A stretch of 64,000 nucleotides of DNA from CAVTWJ01 sp964525605 (GCA_964525605.1 CAZGKT010000007.1:1-64000), one strand, 5' to 3'; shown: positions 42,574 to 53,700, numbered from the stretch's first letter. Translations and numbers: made by a program. Notes: generated by a model from the sequence alone, not told the origin.

Positions 42574-43968
42574 ATGAATGGTTTGAAAAGGGCATTCGTT
42601 ATCGGCCACAACCCGTTCGTGTGTTTGTGGATTGTTTTGATTTGGAATGTTTTTCTTCTCCCGCAAGTGCATGCGGACGAACCGGCCGGCAAGCAGGTTT
42701 CTCAGTTACGGGAATACGCTTATGACAAGTCGGGCGAGTGGCTTTACGAATCTCTTTCCCGAATCCATTGGCCCAAGACACGTGCCCTCACCCGCGAAGA
42801 ACGTCCCTTCCAGATTCCCGTGGACTGGAAAAAACAGGCCGCAGAAAACAAGGAAGGATTTCCCTACCTTTATCCTTGCGCCGTGGATTACTCAGCGAAT
42901 ACTCCCCCCGCGATCGCGGTGATGACCTGCTATCGGATCAAATACTATAGTCATGCCAAAAAGTTTTTTGACGATTACCTCCAAAGAATCACGACAGCCA
43001 AGTGCCTGGGGCCCAAATCCAAAGGAATTATTTTCCAACAGGCCGAAATGATGCGGGATAAGGCCATGGTTTTTTACGCGTCTTTCGACCAAGCCCAAGT
43101 TCAATGTGTTTATTACCCGGGTATCAGGCAGTTCAAGGGCGGGTATCGGCACCAATTGGGGAAATGGCTGCCGGGAATCACTTCGGATGAAAAAGAGTTC
43201 AAGAAAACCGATTATGCGCTGATCCAAAATTCCAAGGGTCTTTTGGGAATATGGAATGGGACCTTTGACCGGGAGGACAACTTTGTTTGGTGGAACAAGG
43301 ACGCCGTCAAAAGACGTTACGCGGGATTACAGTATGACGGAAGGTCCTTGTTGCCCCCTCAGCCGGAGATGGCCACCTTTGCCCTCTACGAGGGGGGAAA
43401 GACGGTCTTGGGGACCTATCAGAATCTGCCGAACAAAGGGGAAATAACGACCTTTGTCCAAAACCGTTTCATGGTGATGGAGAACGGCAAGCCGGGTAAA
43501 GACGAATTCCCCGACGCCTATTGCAGTTTTTATGACAACATTGCCCGGTCCTATCTTTTCACGGACAAGCATCACCGCATCGGCGTGATTTGGACCCTCT
43601 ATACACCTCCCAGTGTCCTGGTGCCGTTGGCCCAAGAAATGGGAATCGAGAATATGATGTTGATGGATATCCATTCGCCCGTTGCGGCCACCTTTTCCGA
43701 CCCTGAAGGGCCCTACGAATATGATAGTTTCAGGGATTACATGAAACGTTCTTTCGACTTGGTTCCTAATTTCTTTAGGCTTTATCCCCTTCGTTCATCC
43801 ATCGTCTGGCTCTCTAAGGCCCTGCAAAGCAGGATTCAAAACCACTACGTCTTAGAGGCTTTCCGCAACGGTTTTGAAGATCATTTCGCGCTTTTCCTCA
43901 AAGGATCGCCGGAAGCCCAACGAGTCGAGAAAAAATCCGAGACTTTGCCTGATCCCTTGGCCAAGTAA
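42574..43968 (+). CDS. Exported protein, possible phosphodiester-glycosidase (NAGPA)-like
   Basis: The ATG directly follows the regulator stop. A membrane/signal helix (residues about 13-34, ..LLPQVHA) precedes about 430 residues. The middle and end resemble the NAGPA/phosphodiester glycosidase fold: IWNGTFDREDN, GRSLLPPQPEMATFALYEG, QNRFMVMENGKPG, then a DKHHRIGVIWTLYT strand and MGIENMMLMDIHSP. The usual 'LDGGGSS' tail is not present, so this is a weak fold guess. No catalytic residue can be confirmed. Confidence 0.5.
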   Translation: MNGLKRAFVIGHNPFVCLWIVLIWNVFLLPQVHADEPAGKQVSQLREYAYDKSGEWLYESLSRIHWPKTRALTREERPFQIPVDWKKQAAENKEGFPYLYPCAVDYSANTPPAIAVMTCYRIKYYSHAKKFFDDYLQRITTAKCLGPKSKGIIFQQAEMMRDKAMVFYASFDQAQVQCVYYPGIRQFKGGYRHQLGKWLPGITSDEKEFKKTDYALIQNSKGLLGIWNGTFDREDNFVWWNKDAVKRRYAGLQYDGRSLLPPQPEMATFALYEGGKTVLGTYQNLPNKGEITTFVQNRFMVMENGKPGKDEFPDAYCSFYDNIARSYLFTDKHHRIGVIWTLYTPPSVLVPLAQEMGIENMMLMDIHSPVAATFSDPEGPYEYDSFRDYMKRSFDLVPNFFRLYPLRSSIVWLSKALQSRIQNHYVLEAFRNGFEDHFALFLKGSPEAQRVEKKSETLPDPLAK

Positions 43969-44124
43969 CCTCTCCCTTATTTTCTTTGCACACTTTCGAG
44001 AAAAGAATGGAAAAAAAGTCGGAAGACCTATAATGAACAATCTAGGCGTTGCGAATCTTCTCAGGAACAACGCCGGGCTAGAATTTCTATCATTCTTGAC
44101 CGAGTTTTCTCCGGGGAGCCTTTA

Positions 44125-45960
44125 ATGATGAAAAAAATTCTCATGGTTTACGCCCTGTATCTTCTCGGTTCCTTCTCCGCGCCGGTTTACGCTTTAGGAC
44201 CCATGTACAGTTTCAATGACTTAGTGGCAGGGGAAGGCACGGCGGGTTGGGAGGACGGACTCTTTTATTCTGCTCTTTTCCGAACGCCTTCGGGGCTGGC
44301 CGTGGAAGCCAAGGAGCGCCTGCTTTATGTGGCGGATAAGGACAACCAATGCCTGAGGGTTGTCGATTTATCCAAAGAAAACAAGGTCGACACCCTGGCA
44401 GGGAAACCCGGTACCGCTGGTTTCGCGGACGGGCCCGTTTCTCAAGCTCTTTTCAATCAGCCTTCTCTGATTGTAATGCTTCCCAACCATCGATTAGCTG
44501 TAATGGATCAGGGAAATTATCGAATTCGACTAGTGGACTTGGACAAAAAAACCGTGACCTCTCTGGCGGGAAGCACGGGGGGCGACTTAGATGGAATAGG
44601 CGACAAGGCCCAGCTCGGTTCGGTTTGGAGCATGGTTTATCTGGAATCCCAGGATTCTCTCTATTTTTCACAACCAGAGTCGGGAACCTTGCGGCGGGTG
44701 AACCTAAAAACTTCCGAGGTCACTACCCTGTTCAAGAATGAGCCTCGGATACTTCATCCGGGCGCCCTTTGTGAGGATGGTAGCAAACTTTATCTTTGTG
44801 ACAAAGAACTGCCCTTGGGTTACGAACTGACTCCCAAAGGGGATAAAAGTGATTTGGATTGGGTCCCTTTTACTTGCAATGCCCGAACCCTGTGCCTGGC
44901 TTTTTCAGATGGTGCCCTTTACGCCCTCCAGGCGGATGCTTCCAACCCCCTTTCCAGGCTTTTTCCCGGGACGCGCAACCTAAAGTTTTATAACCCCTGG
45001 GGTGAACCGCTCCTGAATTTTGTTCAGCAATCCGTTTTTTCGGAGATGGCCCAGGGTTATCACATGGGATTCGCGGCCGACCCCTCTGCGCCCCGGAGCT
45101 TTTTCCTTTCCCATCCGGCCCGGAACACGGTGACGTCCTTGAGGGATTTGGATCAAGCGGATTTGATGATCAACGAGTCGCTGAATGGAAACGGGATGAT
45201 GGACCTGGATTACCCGGCCGTGAAGCCACCCAAAATTTTCCGGATCCTTTTAGCCGGCGATTCGCATTTGTTCCACAACGACATAGGTGACGGGACGGGC
45301 GATAAAAATCGAATGACCTTATTGGCGAAACGCCTCGAAATGGATCTCAATACGCTTGCCGCAGTGGAGGGAGCGCCCAAACGTTTTGAGGTGTTGACCC
45401 TGGGACAGCTTTCCTGGAGCCCCATCAACTTGTGGCCCTATTACCTGGTTCCGCCTATCGTCAAGAAATTGGATATTGATTTAGTTTTGTATTTTCAAGA
45501 ACCCCTTCATGTGGACCTGTCTTATTATTTTGACCGGCCGTTATCAGCAGACCATGTCCCGGTAAAGGATGTCGACCCTGAATATTTATTGAAACCGATG
45601 AAGGAGAAAATGAAGGACTCCGTTCTCAATCAACTGCTGGATATATGCCTGAAAAANNNNNNNNNNNNNNNNNNNNNNNNNNNNNNNNNNNNNNNNNNNN
45701 NNNNNNNNNNNNNNNNNNNNNNNNNNNNNNNNNNNNNNNNNNNNNNNNNNNNNNNNTGGCTGGATGTAGATACTCAGATCGGTGCTCCCATTCTGGACCT
45801 ATCTGATCTGGTGACGGCCCTGCGGATCAGTTTTTATCCCCTCTCCGAATTAGCCGATAACGACCATTACAACACCCGGGGACATGAACTCATCGCTTTT
45901 CTCATTACCCATGAATTAATACAACGTCAATGGGTGCCTTTCCAAACGGAGAAGAAATAA
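44125..45960 (+). CDS. NHL-type propeller fused to SGNH-hydrolase-like domain, interrupted by a scaffold gap
   Basis: A signal peptide (MMKKILMVYALYLLGSFSAPVYA) is followed by NHL-like repeats (about 35-350): FRTPSGLAVEAKERLLYVAD, NQCLRVVDLS. From about 370 an SGNH/GDSL-like domain appears: ILLAGDSHLF (block I Ser), and near the C-terminus ADNDHYNTRGHELI (DxxH with Asp and His). This suggests an esterase acting on a substituted polysaccharide, tethered to a propeller. A 100-N gap (45657-45756) removes part of the second domain; the frame happens to continue. ATG start with GGGGAG upstream. Confidence 0.65.
   Translation: MMKKILMVYALYLLGSFSAPVYALGPMYSFNDLVAGEGTAGWEDGLFYSALFRTPSGLAVEAKERLLYVADKDNQCLRVVDLSKENKVDTLAGKPGTAGFADGPVSQALFNQPSLIVMLPNHRLAVMDQGNYRIRLVDLDKKTVTSLAGSTGGDLDGIGDKAQLGSVWSMVYLESQDSLYFSQPESGTLRRVNLKTSEVTTLFKNEPRILHPGALCEDGSKLYLCDKELPLGYELTPKGDKSDLDWVPFTCNARTLCLAFSDGALYALQADASNPLSRLFPGTRNLKFYNPWGEPLLNFVQQSVFSEMAQGYHMGFAADPSAPRSFFLSHPARNTVTSLRDLDQADLMINESLNGNGMMDLDYPAVKPPKIFRILLAGDSHLFHNDIGDGTGDKNRMTLLAKRLEMDLNTLAAVEGAPKRFEVLTLGQLSWSPINLWPYYLVPPIVKKLDIDLVLYFQEPLHVDLSYYFDRPLSADHVPVKDVDPEYLLKPMKEKMKDSVLNQLLDICLKXXXXXXXXXXXXXXXXXXXXXXXXXXXXXXXXXXWLDVDTQIGAPILDLSDLVTALRISFYPLSELADNDHYNTRGHELIAFLITHELIQRQWVPFQTEKK
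45657..45756. other. Scaffold gap (100 N)
   Basis: Exactly 100 N within the SGNH-like part of the preceding gene. As with the first gap, the true length is unknown. Flanking frames are compatible by chance or because the gap size is near right. Confidence 0.98.
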
Positions 45961-46030
45961 AACGGCCCGGATGAATGGGGAGGCAAAAGAAGGCAACTGG
46001 CCGTTCTCCAGCATCAGTTAACGCAAATCT

Positions 46031-46738
46031 TTACCACCGCAGCTCACGGCCGTCTTGATAAATAAACTGGGAAGTTCTTTCAATCGTCAGGCCCTTGGCG
46101 GTCTTGACGATGGCCGAGGTGGCTTCCTCGGGCGTGAGGGGCGCGTTGGGGCCGCCCATGTCGGTCTTAACCCATCCCGGGTCCAGGCAAACACAAGTGA
46201 TGCCTTCACCCTTGAACTGAAAGGCCATGGTGCGGGTGAGCATGTTGAGGGCCGCCTTGGAAACTCCATAGGCGTAAAAACCGCCTTCACTCTTGCCCGA
46301 GAGGGAAGCCAGTCCCGAGGTTATGTTCACCACTCTTGGATTTTTGGACTTGCGAAGCAGGGGCAGAAATTCTCGGGTAACCCGCAAAGGTCCCAGGACG
46401 TTTGTTTCGTAGGCATCACGGCAGTTCTTTAAGTCGACTTCCTCCAGTTTAGCCGCAGCCGGTCCGGGTGATATTCCTGCGTTGTTGATCAGGATATCCA
46501 GGTGATCGATCTTGGCTGATACTTCCAGGGCGGCTTTTTTCACAGGCCCGTCCGAATTCACTTCCAGCGCCACTAAAAAAAGTGACCCGGGATATTTTTG
46601 TAGCAGGGTTTGAAGTTCGGAATTTTTCTCAGGGTTGCGGCAAGCGGCGATTACCCGATCACCCTGGGTGAGAAAACCCTTGGTAAGTCCTAATCCAATT
46701 CCACGACTGGCTCCGGTTATAAATACGTTTTCATGCAT
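46031..46738 (-). CDS. Short-chain dehydrogenase/reductase (C-factor/sniffer-like)
   Basis: A 235-residue SDR with FITGASRGIGLGL cofactor motif, NNAGISP, active-site YGVSK and PGWVKTDMGG. The PGWV.TDMGG segment is typical of the C-factor/sniffer carbonyl reductase subgroup. Its role in this polysaccharide-oriented region is unclear. It is divergent from the first GH8 gene. Confidence 0.88.
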   Translation of the reverse strand: MHENVFITGASRGIGLGLTKGFLTQGDRVIAACRNPEKNSELQTLLQKYPGSLFLVALEVNSDGPVKKAALEVSAKIDHLDILINNAGISPGPAAAKLEEVDLKNCRDAYETNVLGPLRVTREFLPLLRKSKNPRVVNITSGLASLSGKSEGGFYAYGVSKAALNMLTRTMAFQFKGEGITCVCLDPGWVKTDMGGPNAPLTPEEATSAIVKTAKGLTIERTSQFIYQDGRELRW

Positions 46739-46989
46739 AGAGGCTCCTTTGTTCTTTTCGAATTGAAGCGCTTTCTGGAATCAACTTGGTATGAAATTTT
46801 AAGGGTTGATCCTGAAGTAACAATCTTGATATCGCTTTCATCAAAGAGTGCGTTGCGAATATTAAGCGGGGATGATGATGCGTTAAACCCGATTTTCCAT
46901 TGAAACCCACTTAATGTACTTAAAGATGCGGTATATTTTTTTAACGACATATCAATTTTCAGTTCAAGTTTGCTTAAAGGTATTTCACT
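46739..46989. other. A/T-rich divergent region upstream of the first GH8 gene
   Basis: This 251-bp stretch is clearly richer in A/T than its neighbours and separates divergent genes. A 93-codon leftward frame (46717-46998) covers it but overlaps both flanking starts and lacks family features, so I regard the region as regulatory. No firm promoter could be fixed. Confidence 0.4.
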
Positions 46990-49900
46990 TTGCGACAACC
47001 ATTCCTCATCCTCATGGCCTTAGCTTGTTTTTTCGATGTCATCAGTTCCGTTTGGGCTCAGAGTGTGAACGGTACGACAGGTAACTTTCCTTTTCCTCAG
47101 AATCGGGACAATCCATACGGTTACCATTCCTCCATATACAACAACGCGGATGTTCTTGCGGCCTACGACAAATGGTACGCGGATTGCGTGGTTACTGACA
47201 CTTCGACCGGATATCTCCGGGTCACACGGCCCAATGATTCGGGTCTGAACCTTAATTCCACCGTTTCCGAGGGTATTGGGTATGGTCTCGTCATCGCCGT
47301 TTACATGAACGACGAAAACCTCTTCGATAACATTTGGAAGTATGAACAGAAACACTTGGACGGTAACAATTTGATGAACTGGTATATCGATCAAAACGGT
47401 TCAAATGATGGTACGGGTGCGGCTACCGATGCGGACGAGGACATGGCCTGGGCCCTCTTGATGGCCAACCGCCAATGGGGGGGAAGCGGTACCTTAAGCA
47501 ATACCTACCTGAACTACGCGGTCAGCCAAATTAACAACATCTATGCAACTGAATTGAACGGAGGAATCCCCGACGGGGGGGATGGATTTACCCCCATCAA
47601 CCCGTCCTATTTTGATCCCGGCTATTACCGAGAATTCGCCAGCGCCACAGGCCAAACGGGTTGGCTTAATGTGGCCGCCAATTGCTATACCGTTCTTAAT
47701 AACAATCTTTCCCAGGGTTACGGCAACGCGAATAACGGACTGGATTCGGCTTGGTGTACGAGCGCGGGGGTTTCCACTGCGACCAACAACGCTCCCTGGG
47801 ACTATCAATACGATGCCTGCCGAACGCCCTTCCGCACGGTGAAAGATTACTTATGGTTTGGTACAGCTGCGGCCCAGGCCTACCTGACGAAAACGAGCAA
47901 TTTCTTTTCAGGCGTCGGGGCGGTTTCCATCGTGGACGGTTACCATTTCAACGGAACTCCGGACCCCCAATTGCCCACATTAAAAGTCTCCCAAAACCCC
48001 GGGTTCCAGTCGGCCGCCTTTGTGGGGCCTGCGGGTTGTGGTGCGATGATCAGCAATTCGTACCAAAGCTATATAGATGCTACTTATTCAAACTTAGTGG
48101 GTTCGAAACTCTTAGTGGGCGGCACCTATTACGACGAATCCTGGACGGTCATGTCCCTCTTGATGCTTTCGGACAACTTCCTGGACTACAACATGTACAT
48201 TCCCCCTACCCCCACCCCCACTCTCTCCGCATACGCGCCTTCGACGATTCGGGTCAACTGTGGTGGGCCCCAATTTGCGGACACCCAGCCAGCGACTTGG
48301 GCGGCGGATCAGGAGTTTACGACCGGAAGTTGGGGTTGGGTCGCCTCAGCCAACAACGTCTCGACCTACACGGCTACGATCGCCGACGCGCTTTACAACC
48401 AACAAACTTTGTATGAAACCGAGCGTTGGGGAAACCCTACCTATCAATTTACGGTGCCCAACGGCTATTACGAGGTGCTTTTCAAGTTTTGCGAAAATTA
48501 TGATCCTGATTCACACGTGGGGGGACGGGTTTTCAGCGTGGTGGAGGCGGGAGAGCCGGTCATAACGAACCTGGATGTTTACGCGACCGTTGGGGAGCAT
48601 GTTGCTTATGATGTTCCCACGACCTGTGTGGTTTCCACTGGCCAACTGGACATCGTCTTCAGCTCGACCGCTGACACCTCTCAAGTCAACGCCATCCAGA
48701 TTATCCGTTTACAAACACCTCCCACGCCCACCGTGACTAGCACGAAACAGCCCACGGCCACCGACACGCCGACACCGAAGCCGACTTTTACCCCTGGAGG
48801 GCCTCCTACCTCGACGCCTACCATCACCTTAAGCCCAACTGTAACCTTCACATCCACCGTGACGTCCACCAGCACTTGGACTCCCACAGTCGGAAGCCCT
48901 ACGGTGACGCCGACCTTAACGCCGACCTTCACCGTTACGGAAACAAATACACCTACACCCATTTACGTGAATTGCGCGGGGTCTCAGTATGTGAGCGCCT
49001 CCACAGGCATTACCTGGCTTGCAGACCAGGCCTTTTCCACGGGGAGTTGGGGTTACACAGCCGGATCGCCCTATACCAGCGGGGGACCCATCGCCAACAC
49101 GGTGGATCCGACACTCTATGAAACAGAAAGGGCAGCGGGGGGCGTGACCTATAAATTCACTCTTCCTAACGGGGTCTATGATGCAGTGTTGAAATATGCG
49201 GAAACCTATTACACCAGCATAGGGGGGAGGGTTTTCAACGTGGCCTTGAATGGGGTCACCGTCTTGTCTAATTTTGATATTTATAAGGACTCGGGCGGAA
49301 AAAACATCGCGGACGATAAGACTTTTGCGGTTACGGTCACCACTGGAACCCTGGAATTGGATGAAACGGCGACTATTCAAATCGCGACCATCCAGGCTAT
49401 CGGGATTACTTACGTCGTTCCGCCCGCATTTACTCCCACCTCCACACAAACCTTCACCTTCACTTCGAGTTCGACGCCTACCCCTACCCTTTCTTACACG
49501 CCTGTGTTTACTACTACGCCCACCAACAGTCGGACTTCCACGTTTACTTCAACGGTTACACCCACATTGACCAACACTTCTTCCCCCTCCGTGACTGGGA
49601 CCTCCACGCCAACGGCCACTTTCACCAATACATCCCTGAGCACTACCACGCCCACCTACAGCCGGACTTCCACGTTCACGGCAACGGCTACACCCACACT
49701 CACCAATACTCCGTCTTCCTCCGCTACTGGAACCTCCACGCCAACCGCCACTTATACCAACACGTCTTTGAGTACCACCACTCCTACCTTCACCGCCACA
49801 CGGACTTCGACTTCAACGCCCACTTCATCCAATACTTGGACAGGTACTCCCACCCTTTCCCCTACCAAAACCTTGACCCCGGTCTTTAGTTACACAGTTA

Positions 49901-50493
49901 CCAATACTCCAACCATCACTTGGAGCCCAACGATGACACCCACTCTCTTGGCGACAGATACGTCTACCACGACACCCACCCATACGACCACGGCCGTTTT
50001 TAGCGCCACTTACACCTTCACACCGAGCGTGACCGCTACCCAGACGGCTACCTTGACTTCAACCGCGAGCCGAACCTTCACTCCTATTTTTAGCCATACA
50101 CTTACAATGACCTATACCCTGACCCCAAGCCCAACGGATTCTTGGACGACCACCGTCACTATTACACCCACGGCCCTTATCACTTACACCTCGACTTTAT
50201 CTCCCACACCCCATCCCGGTTCGAAACCGATCCTTTACCCAAATCCCGCCGATGGAACCCGGCCCGTGTTGTTGCGTTTTCCGTCTACAGGAACCTCAGA
50301 GGGTAAAATCCAGATTTTCACTACCGCTTTCCGTAAAGTTTTGGAGATTCCAGTGCATGCTCAAAACGGGGGAACGGATTTATCCTTTGAGCTTAAAGAC
50401 TCAAAAGGCAATCTTTTAGCCAGTGGTCTTTATTACATTGTTTTGATCAACGACCAGGGCAAACAAATATTGAAACTCTTGGTCCTTCGGTAA
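46990..50493 (+). CDS. Multidomain GH8 glucanase with two malectin-like domains, Thr/Pro linker and C-terminal sorting-like domain
   Basis: Signal peptide (to VWAQ, 24), then a GH8 catalytic domain (about 35-400): proton donor Glu94 in TVSEGIGYG, the ATDADEDMAWA block (145-154, Asp147/149) and Asp275 in YQYDACRTPFR. Two malectin-like domains follow (about 418-575 and 657-810; both open with VNCGG/VNCAG and contain LYETER), joined by TP-rich linkers. A long Thr/Pro tract (about 813-1072) leads to a terminal domain with YPNPADGTRPV and LASGLYY..KLLVLR. GH8 members cut beta-1,4-glucan, chitosan or xylan. TTG start with AAAGG upstream. Confidence 0.9.
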   Translation: MRQPFLILMALACFFDVISSVWAQSVNGTTGNFPFPQNRDNPYGYHSSIYNNADVLAAYDKWYADCVVTDTSTGYLRVTRPNDSGLNLNSTVSEGIGYGLVIAVYMNDENLFDNIWKYEQKHLDGNNLMNWYIDQNGSNDGTGAATDADEDMAWALLMANRQWGGSGTLSNTYLNYAVSQINNIYATELNGGIPDGGDGFTPINPSYFDPGYYREFASATGQTGWLNVAANCYTVLNNNLSQGYGNANNGLDSAWCTSAGVSTATNNAPWDYQYDACRTPFRTVKDYLWFGTAAAQAYLTKTSNFFSGVGAVSIVDGYHFNGTPDPQLPTLKVSQNPGFQSAAFVGPAGCGAMISNSYQSYIDATYSNLVGSKLLVGGTYYDESWTVMSLLMLSDNFLDYNMYIPPTPTPTLSAYAPSTIRVNCGGPQFADTQPATWAADQEFTTGSWGWVASANNVSTYTATIADALYNQQTLYETERWGNPTYQFTVPNGYYEVLFKFCENYDPDSHVGGRVFSVVEAGEPVITNLDVYATVGEHVAYDVPTTCVVSTGQLDIVFSSTADTSQVNAIQIIRLQTPPTPTVTSTKQPTATDTPTPKPTFTPGGPPTSTPTITLSPTVTFTSTVTSTSTWTPTVGSPTVTPTLTPTFTVTETNTPTPIYVNCAGSQYVSASTGITWLADQAFSTGSWGYTAGSPYTSGGPIANTVDPTLYETERAAGGVTYKFTLPNGVYDAVLKYAETYYTSIGGRVFNVALNGVTVLSNFDIYKDSGGKNIADDKTFAVTVTTGTLELDETATIQIATIQAIGITYVVPPAFTPTSTQTFTFTSSSTPTPTLSYTPVFTTTPTNSRTSTFTSTVTPTLTNTSSPSVTGTSTPTATFTNTSLSTTTPTYSRTSTFTATATPTLTNTPSSSATGTSTPTATYTNTSLSTTTPTFTATRTSTSTPTSSNTWTGTPTLSPTKTLTPVFSYTVTNTPTITWSPTMTPTLLATDTSTTTPTHTTTAVFSATYTFTPSVTATQTATLTSTASRTFTPIFSHTLTMTYTLTPSPTDSWTTTVTITPTALITYTSTLSPTPHPGSKPILYPNPADGTRPVLLRFPSTGTSEGKIQIFTTAFRKVLEIPVHAQNGGTDLSFELKDSKGNLLASGLYYIVLINDQGKQILKLLVLR
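49510..49773 (+). repeat. Tandem 132-bp repeat encoding the Thr/Pro linker of the first GH8 enzyme
   Basis: Two consecutive 132-bp units (49510-49641 and 49642-49773) encode near-identical 44-residue units beginning TTTPT.SRTSTFT and ending ATFTNTSLS / ATYTNTSLS. Nucleotide identity is high but not complete, consistent with an older duplication inside the linker. Confidence 0.75.
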
Positions 50494-50713
50494 AACTCTT
50501 TTGATTTCGTCAAAAAACTGAAAAAGGATATGCCAAATCCTGACAAAGAGGGTTGTCTTGAGGGTTATTCTCAAAAATGGATGGTCTAAAGGCTATTTTT
50601 TACCGATAAACCTTATTCCTCGTGAGGGTACGGAAATTGCTAGTTTATGTCTCCGCACTATTGCGGTAGTCTTTAAATCCGGTCTAAAAATCTCAATGTG
50701 AAGAGAAAACAGT
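50494..50713. other. Intergenic region between the two GH8 genes
   Basis: 220 bases with no gene and no clear intrinsic terminator after the first enzyme. It is A/T-rich near its right end and may hold a separate promoter for the second GH8 gene. GTGAAGAGAAA just before the TTG start could serve as ribosome site. Confidence 0.35.
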
Positions 50714-53700
50714 TTGAAAAATCCATTCAAAATTATTGACTCCATTATTTTTTCTGTCGGCCTACTTTTATCGACTAGTTCAGTGTTTGGCCAAGCGCCG
50801 GCCGTAAATTCTGGAGCCGGTTCAGTTACCTTTCCCCATCAAACCGCTGCCCAGACTTATAAGTTTGGAATGGTTCCCAATGTGGCTTCACAAGCCGCCA
50901 TGAACACCGCTGTTTCCCAAATGTATAACACTTGGTTTGCGGATGCCATTACGTCCAGCGGTGCGGGCGGAACGGATAGCTTTGGAACGCAACGTTTAAG
51001 GGTCTGGGGTAATATCGGCGGCTATAGCAATGATACCGTTTCTGAAGGTATCGGTTACGGCATGCTCATCGCCGTCATGATGAATGACCAAAAGTTGTTC
51101 AACGGCCTATTGAGTTACGCTCTTCAATATATGCCTGATTCAGATGGGAACTTCTTGATGAATTGGGAAATCAGTTCCACTGGAAGCGTCATTGGTTATA
51201 ACGGTGCCACCGATGCGGATGAAGACATGTGCATGGCCCTTCTACTAGCCAGTCGAATTTGGACCTCGGCAAACTATCCTTATGCTACCTATTACCAAAA
51301 CATGGTGAATGTAATTTGGAGCCATGAAATAGATCAAAACGGAACCATCACGGTTCAACCTGGGGATGCCTACCAGAGTCCTCTTTTTGTAAGTTATTGT
51401 ACTCCGGCCTGGTACGAGTGCTGGCAAACTTGGGATCAACAATCAACAGCCAATGGGGGTGCGCATAATTGGCCTAATGCAGTCAATTGGGTTTATAACA
51501 CCTATTACTCCGCAATCCATTCCGCCTATCCCGATGGTTTCATGCCGGATACAACCAATACGTCTTCCCCTTTTTCCCCTAGTTCGTATGAAAGTGTAAA
51601 CATGATGAATGACGCTTCCCGTTATCCCATTCGGGTCGGGCTTGATTATTTGTGGAATGGAACTGCGGGAGCAGCCACCAACGATCAGGCTTTTGCGGGT
51701 AGCGTTGAAACGGGTGAAGCCTCTCTTGGTTTTGCCGCCGAAGTTGAAAGCGGCTGGACCCTTACGGGTGGTGTCCAGGGACCGGCGAGCGATTCAGTCC
51801 AATGCGCGGGGGTCTTGGTTTCGGCTATGACCTTGCCCAATACCGGAGCCAACCAAACTTATCTCAATGGTGCATACCAATACTTGCAATCAGAATTCGC
51901 CGATGCGGGCCAGGGCGGCTTCGTGTATTTTCAGGATACCCTCTGCCTTTTGGGAAACCTGGTTGCGTCGGGTAATTTTCCCAATATCGCCTGCGGCACG
52001 CCTCCTTGTGGTAGTTCTACTTGCACGCCCATACCCACCGCCACTCCCCAATCCTGCTACATGATTTCAGACGATGTGGATGAAACTCCCCAAAACCACC
52101 TCAATGGGTATTGGTTTACTTATGCTTATGCCAGCCAATCCAACACGCCAGTTACCACTCCCCAAATAGCCTGGGTTTTTCCCGCTGCTGATATTGTGGA
52201 CGAAACAGTATATCTTCCTGGAGAGACTTCGTCTGACAGTGTTTCCGGTTTCAGCAACTACAATGGAGAATCGGTAACAGCTACGATTAACGGCACGGCA
52301 GTTACTGGGGCTGTTTATGCCGGATACGCCTTGGGAACCCAAATGACCGGCTACTCAAACTTGACCAACATGAGCAATATAAGTTTTTATGTCATGGTCA
52401 GCTCGGTTCCGGCTACCCTTCAGTTTTCATTGTTTAACCCGAACATCGATTTCGCTTCTTCAAAAGGGATTGGTAATTCAAATCAATACGGAGCTTCAAT
52501 TCCCATAACGGTTGCCGCTAAAACTTGGCAATTTTGCACCTTCCCGGGTACGGCTGCAGCTCTTAATCATCCTACGTGGGGTCCGGCGATCGGTTCGGCC
52601 CCTGGGGTGAATGGTGCGCTTAATCCGGGTGGTGCGGCTACTACTTATACCTATGCCATGGCGGTGAGTAATGTTCAAAACCTTGAGTGGCAAACCTCAG
52701 GGCCCGTTTCCACGATGATCGACTACAAGTATTGGGTGAGTCAGGTTTGTATTGCGGGCACTGGCTGGTTGTCTCCGACGCCTCTTCCCACCAGTACCCC
52801 CGCTAATCCTCCGACACCTACCATCACGCTTTCACCCACAGTCACTGCCACCGTTGTTTCTACTTCGACCCCGACCAAAACCTCAACAAACACCTCGACC
52901 GTTACCAGCACAGTGACTCCCACGTGGACTGGAACCGCAACCCCATCGAAAACAACCACGAATACCCCGACGACCACTTCAACCGTTACTTCCCAATTCA
53001 GCCCGACAAACACAGGAACACAGACCTCCACGAATACCCCGGGCAATACGAACACAGCTACTTCGACTCAGACCGGAACCAATACTTCAACGGCCACGAG
53101 GACAGCTACCGGAACAATTACCTCTACATCCACAGTTACCGGCACTTCGACCCCGACCTCGCAATTTAGTCCCACGAATACTTTGTCCCCGACTGAAACG
53201 TTGTCCCCAACCGACACTCTCTCCCCGACGAATACGGGGACTCCTACGGATACCGATACTCCGACCAATACAGGCACAGCCACCTCGACCTACTCATCGA
53301 CCAATACGCCGACTGCCACTTTCACGGTTACGAGTACGATCACTTCTACTCCCACGGTAACTTCGACATCCACCGCAACCTCGCAATTTAGCCCCACTAA
53401 TACGCTTTCGCCAACTTCCACCATGACCTTCACGACTTCCTTCACGCCCACCAATTCGGGTACTTGGACCAATACACCTACGATCACCAACACCTTGACC
53501 ATGACGAACACACCAACGAATACGCTTTCTCCAACCAATACCCTTTCACCCACCAACACCTTTACCCCGACATATACCAGCACCTATACCATGACCGCTA
53601 CCTTCACCAATACCTCGACCATGACGAACACACCTACCAATACGCTTTCCCCCACCAATACCCTTTCGCCGACAAACACTTTTAGTTCGACACCCACTAA

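Noticed and set aside
46717..46998. 93-codon leftward frame between the SDR and the first GH8 gene
   Set aside because: It overlaps the starts of both divergent neighbours, sits in an A/T-rich regulatory region and shows no domain or signal peptide. Kept as regulatory DNA.
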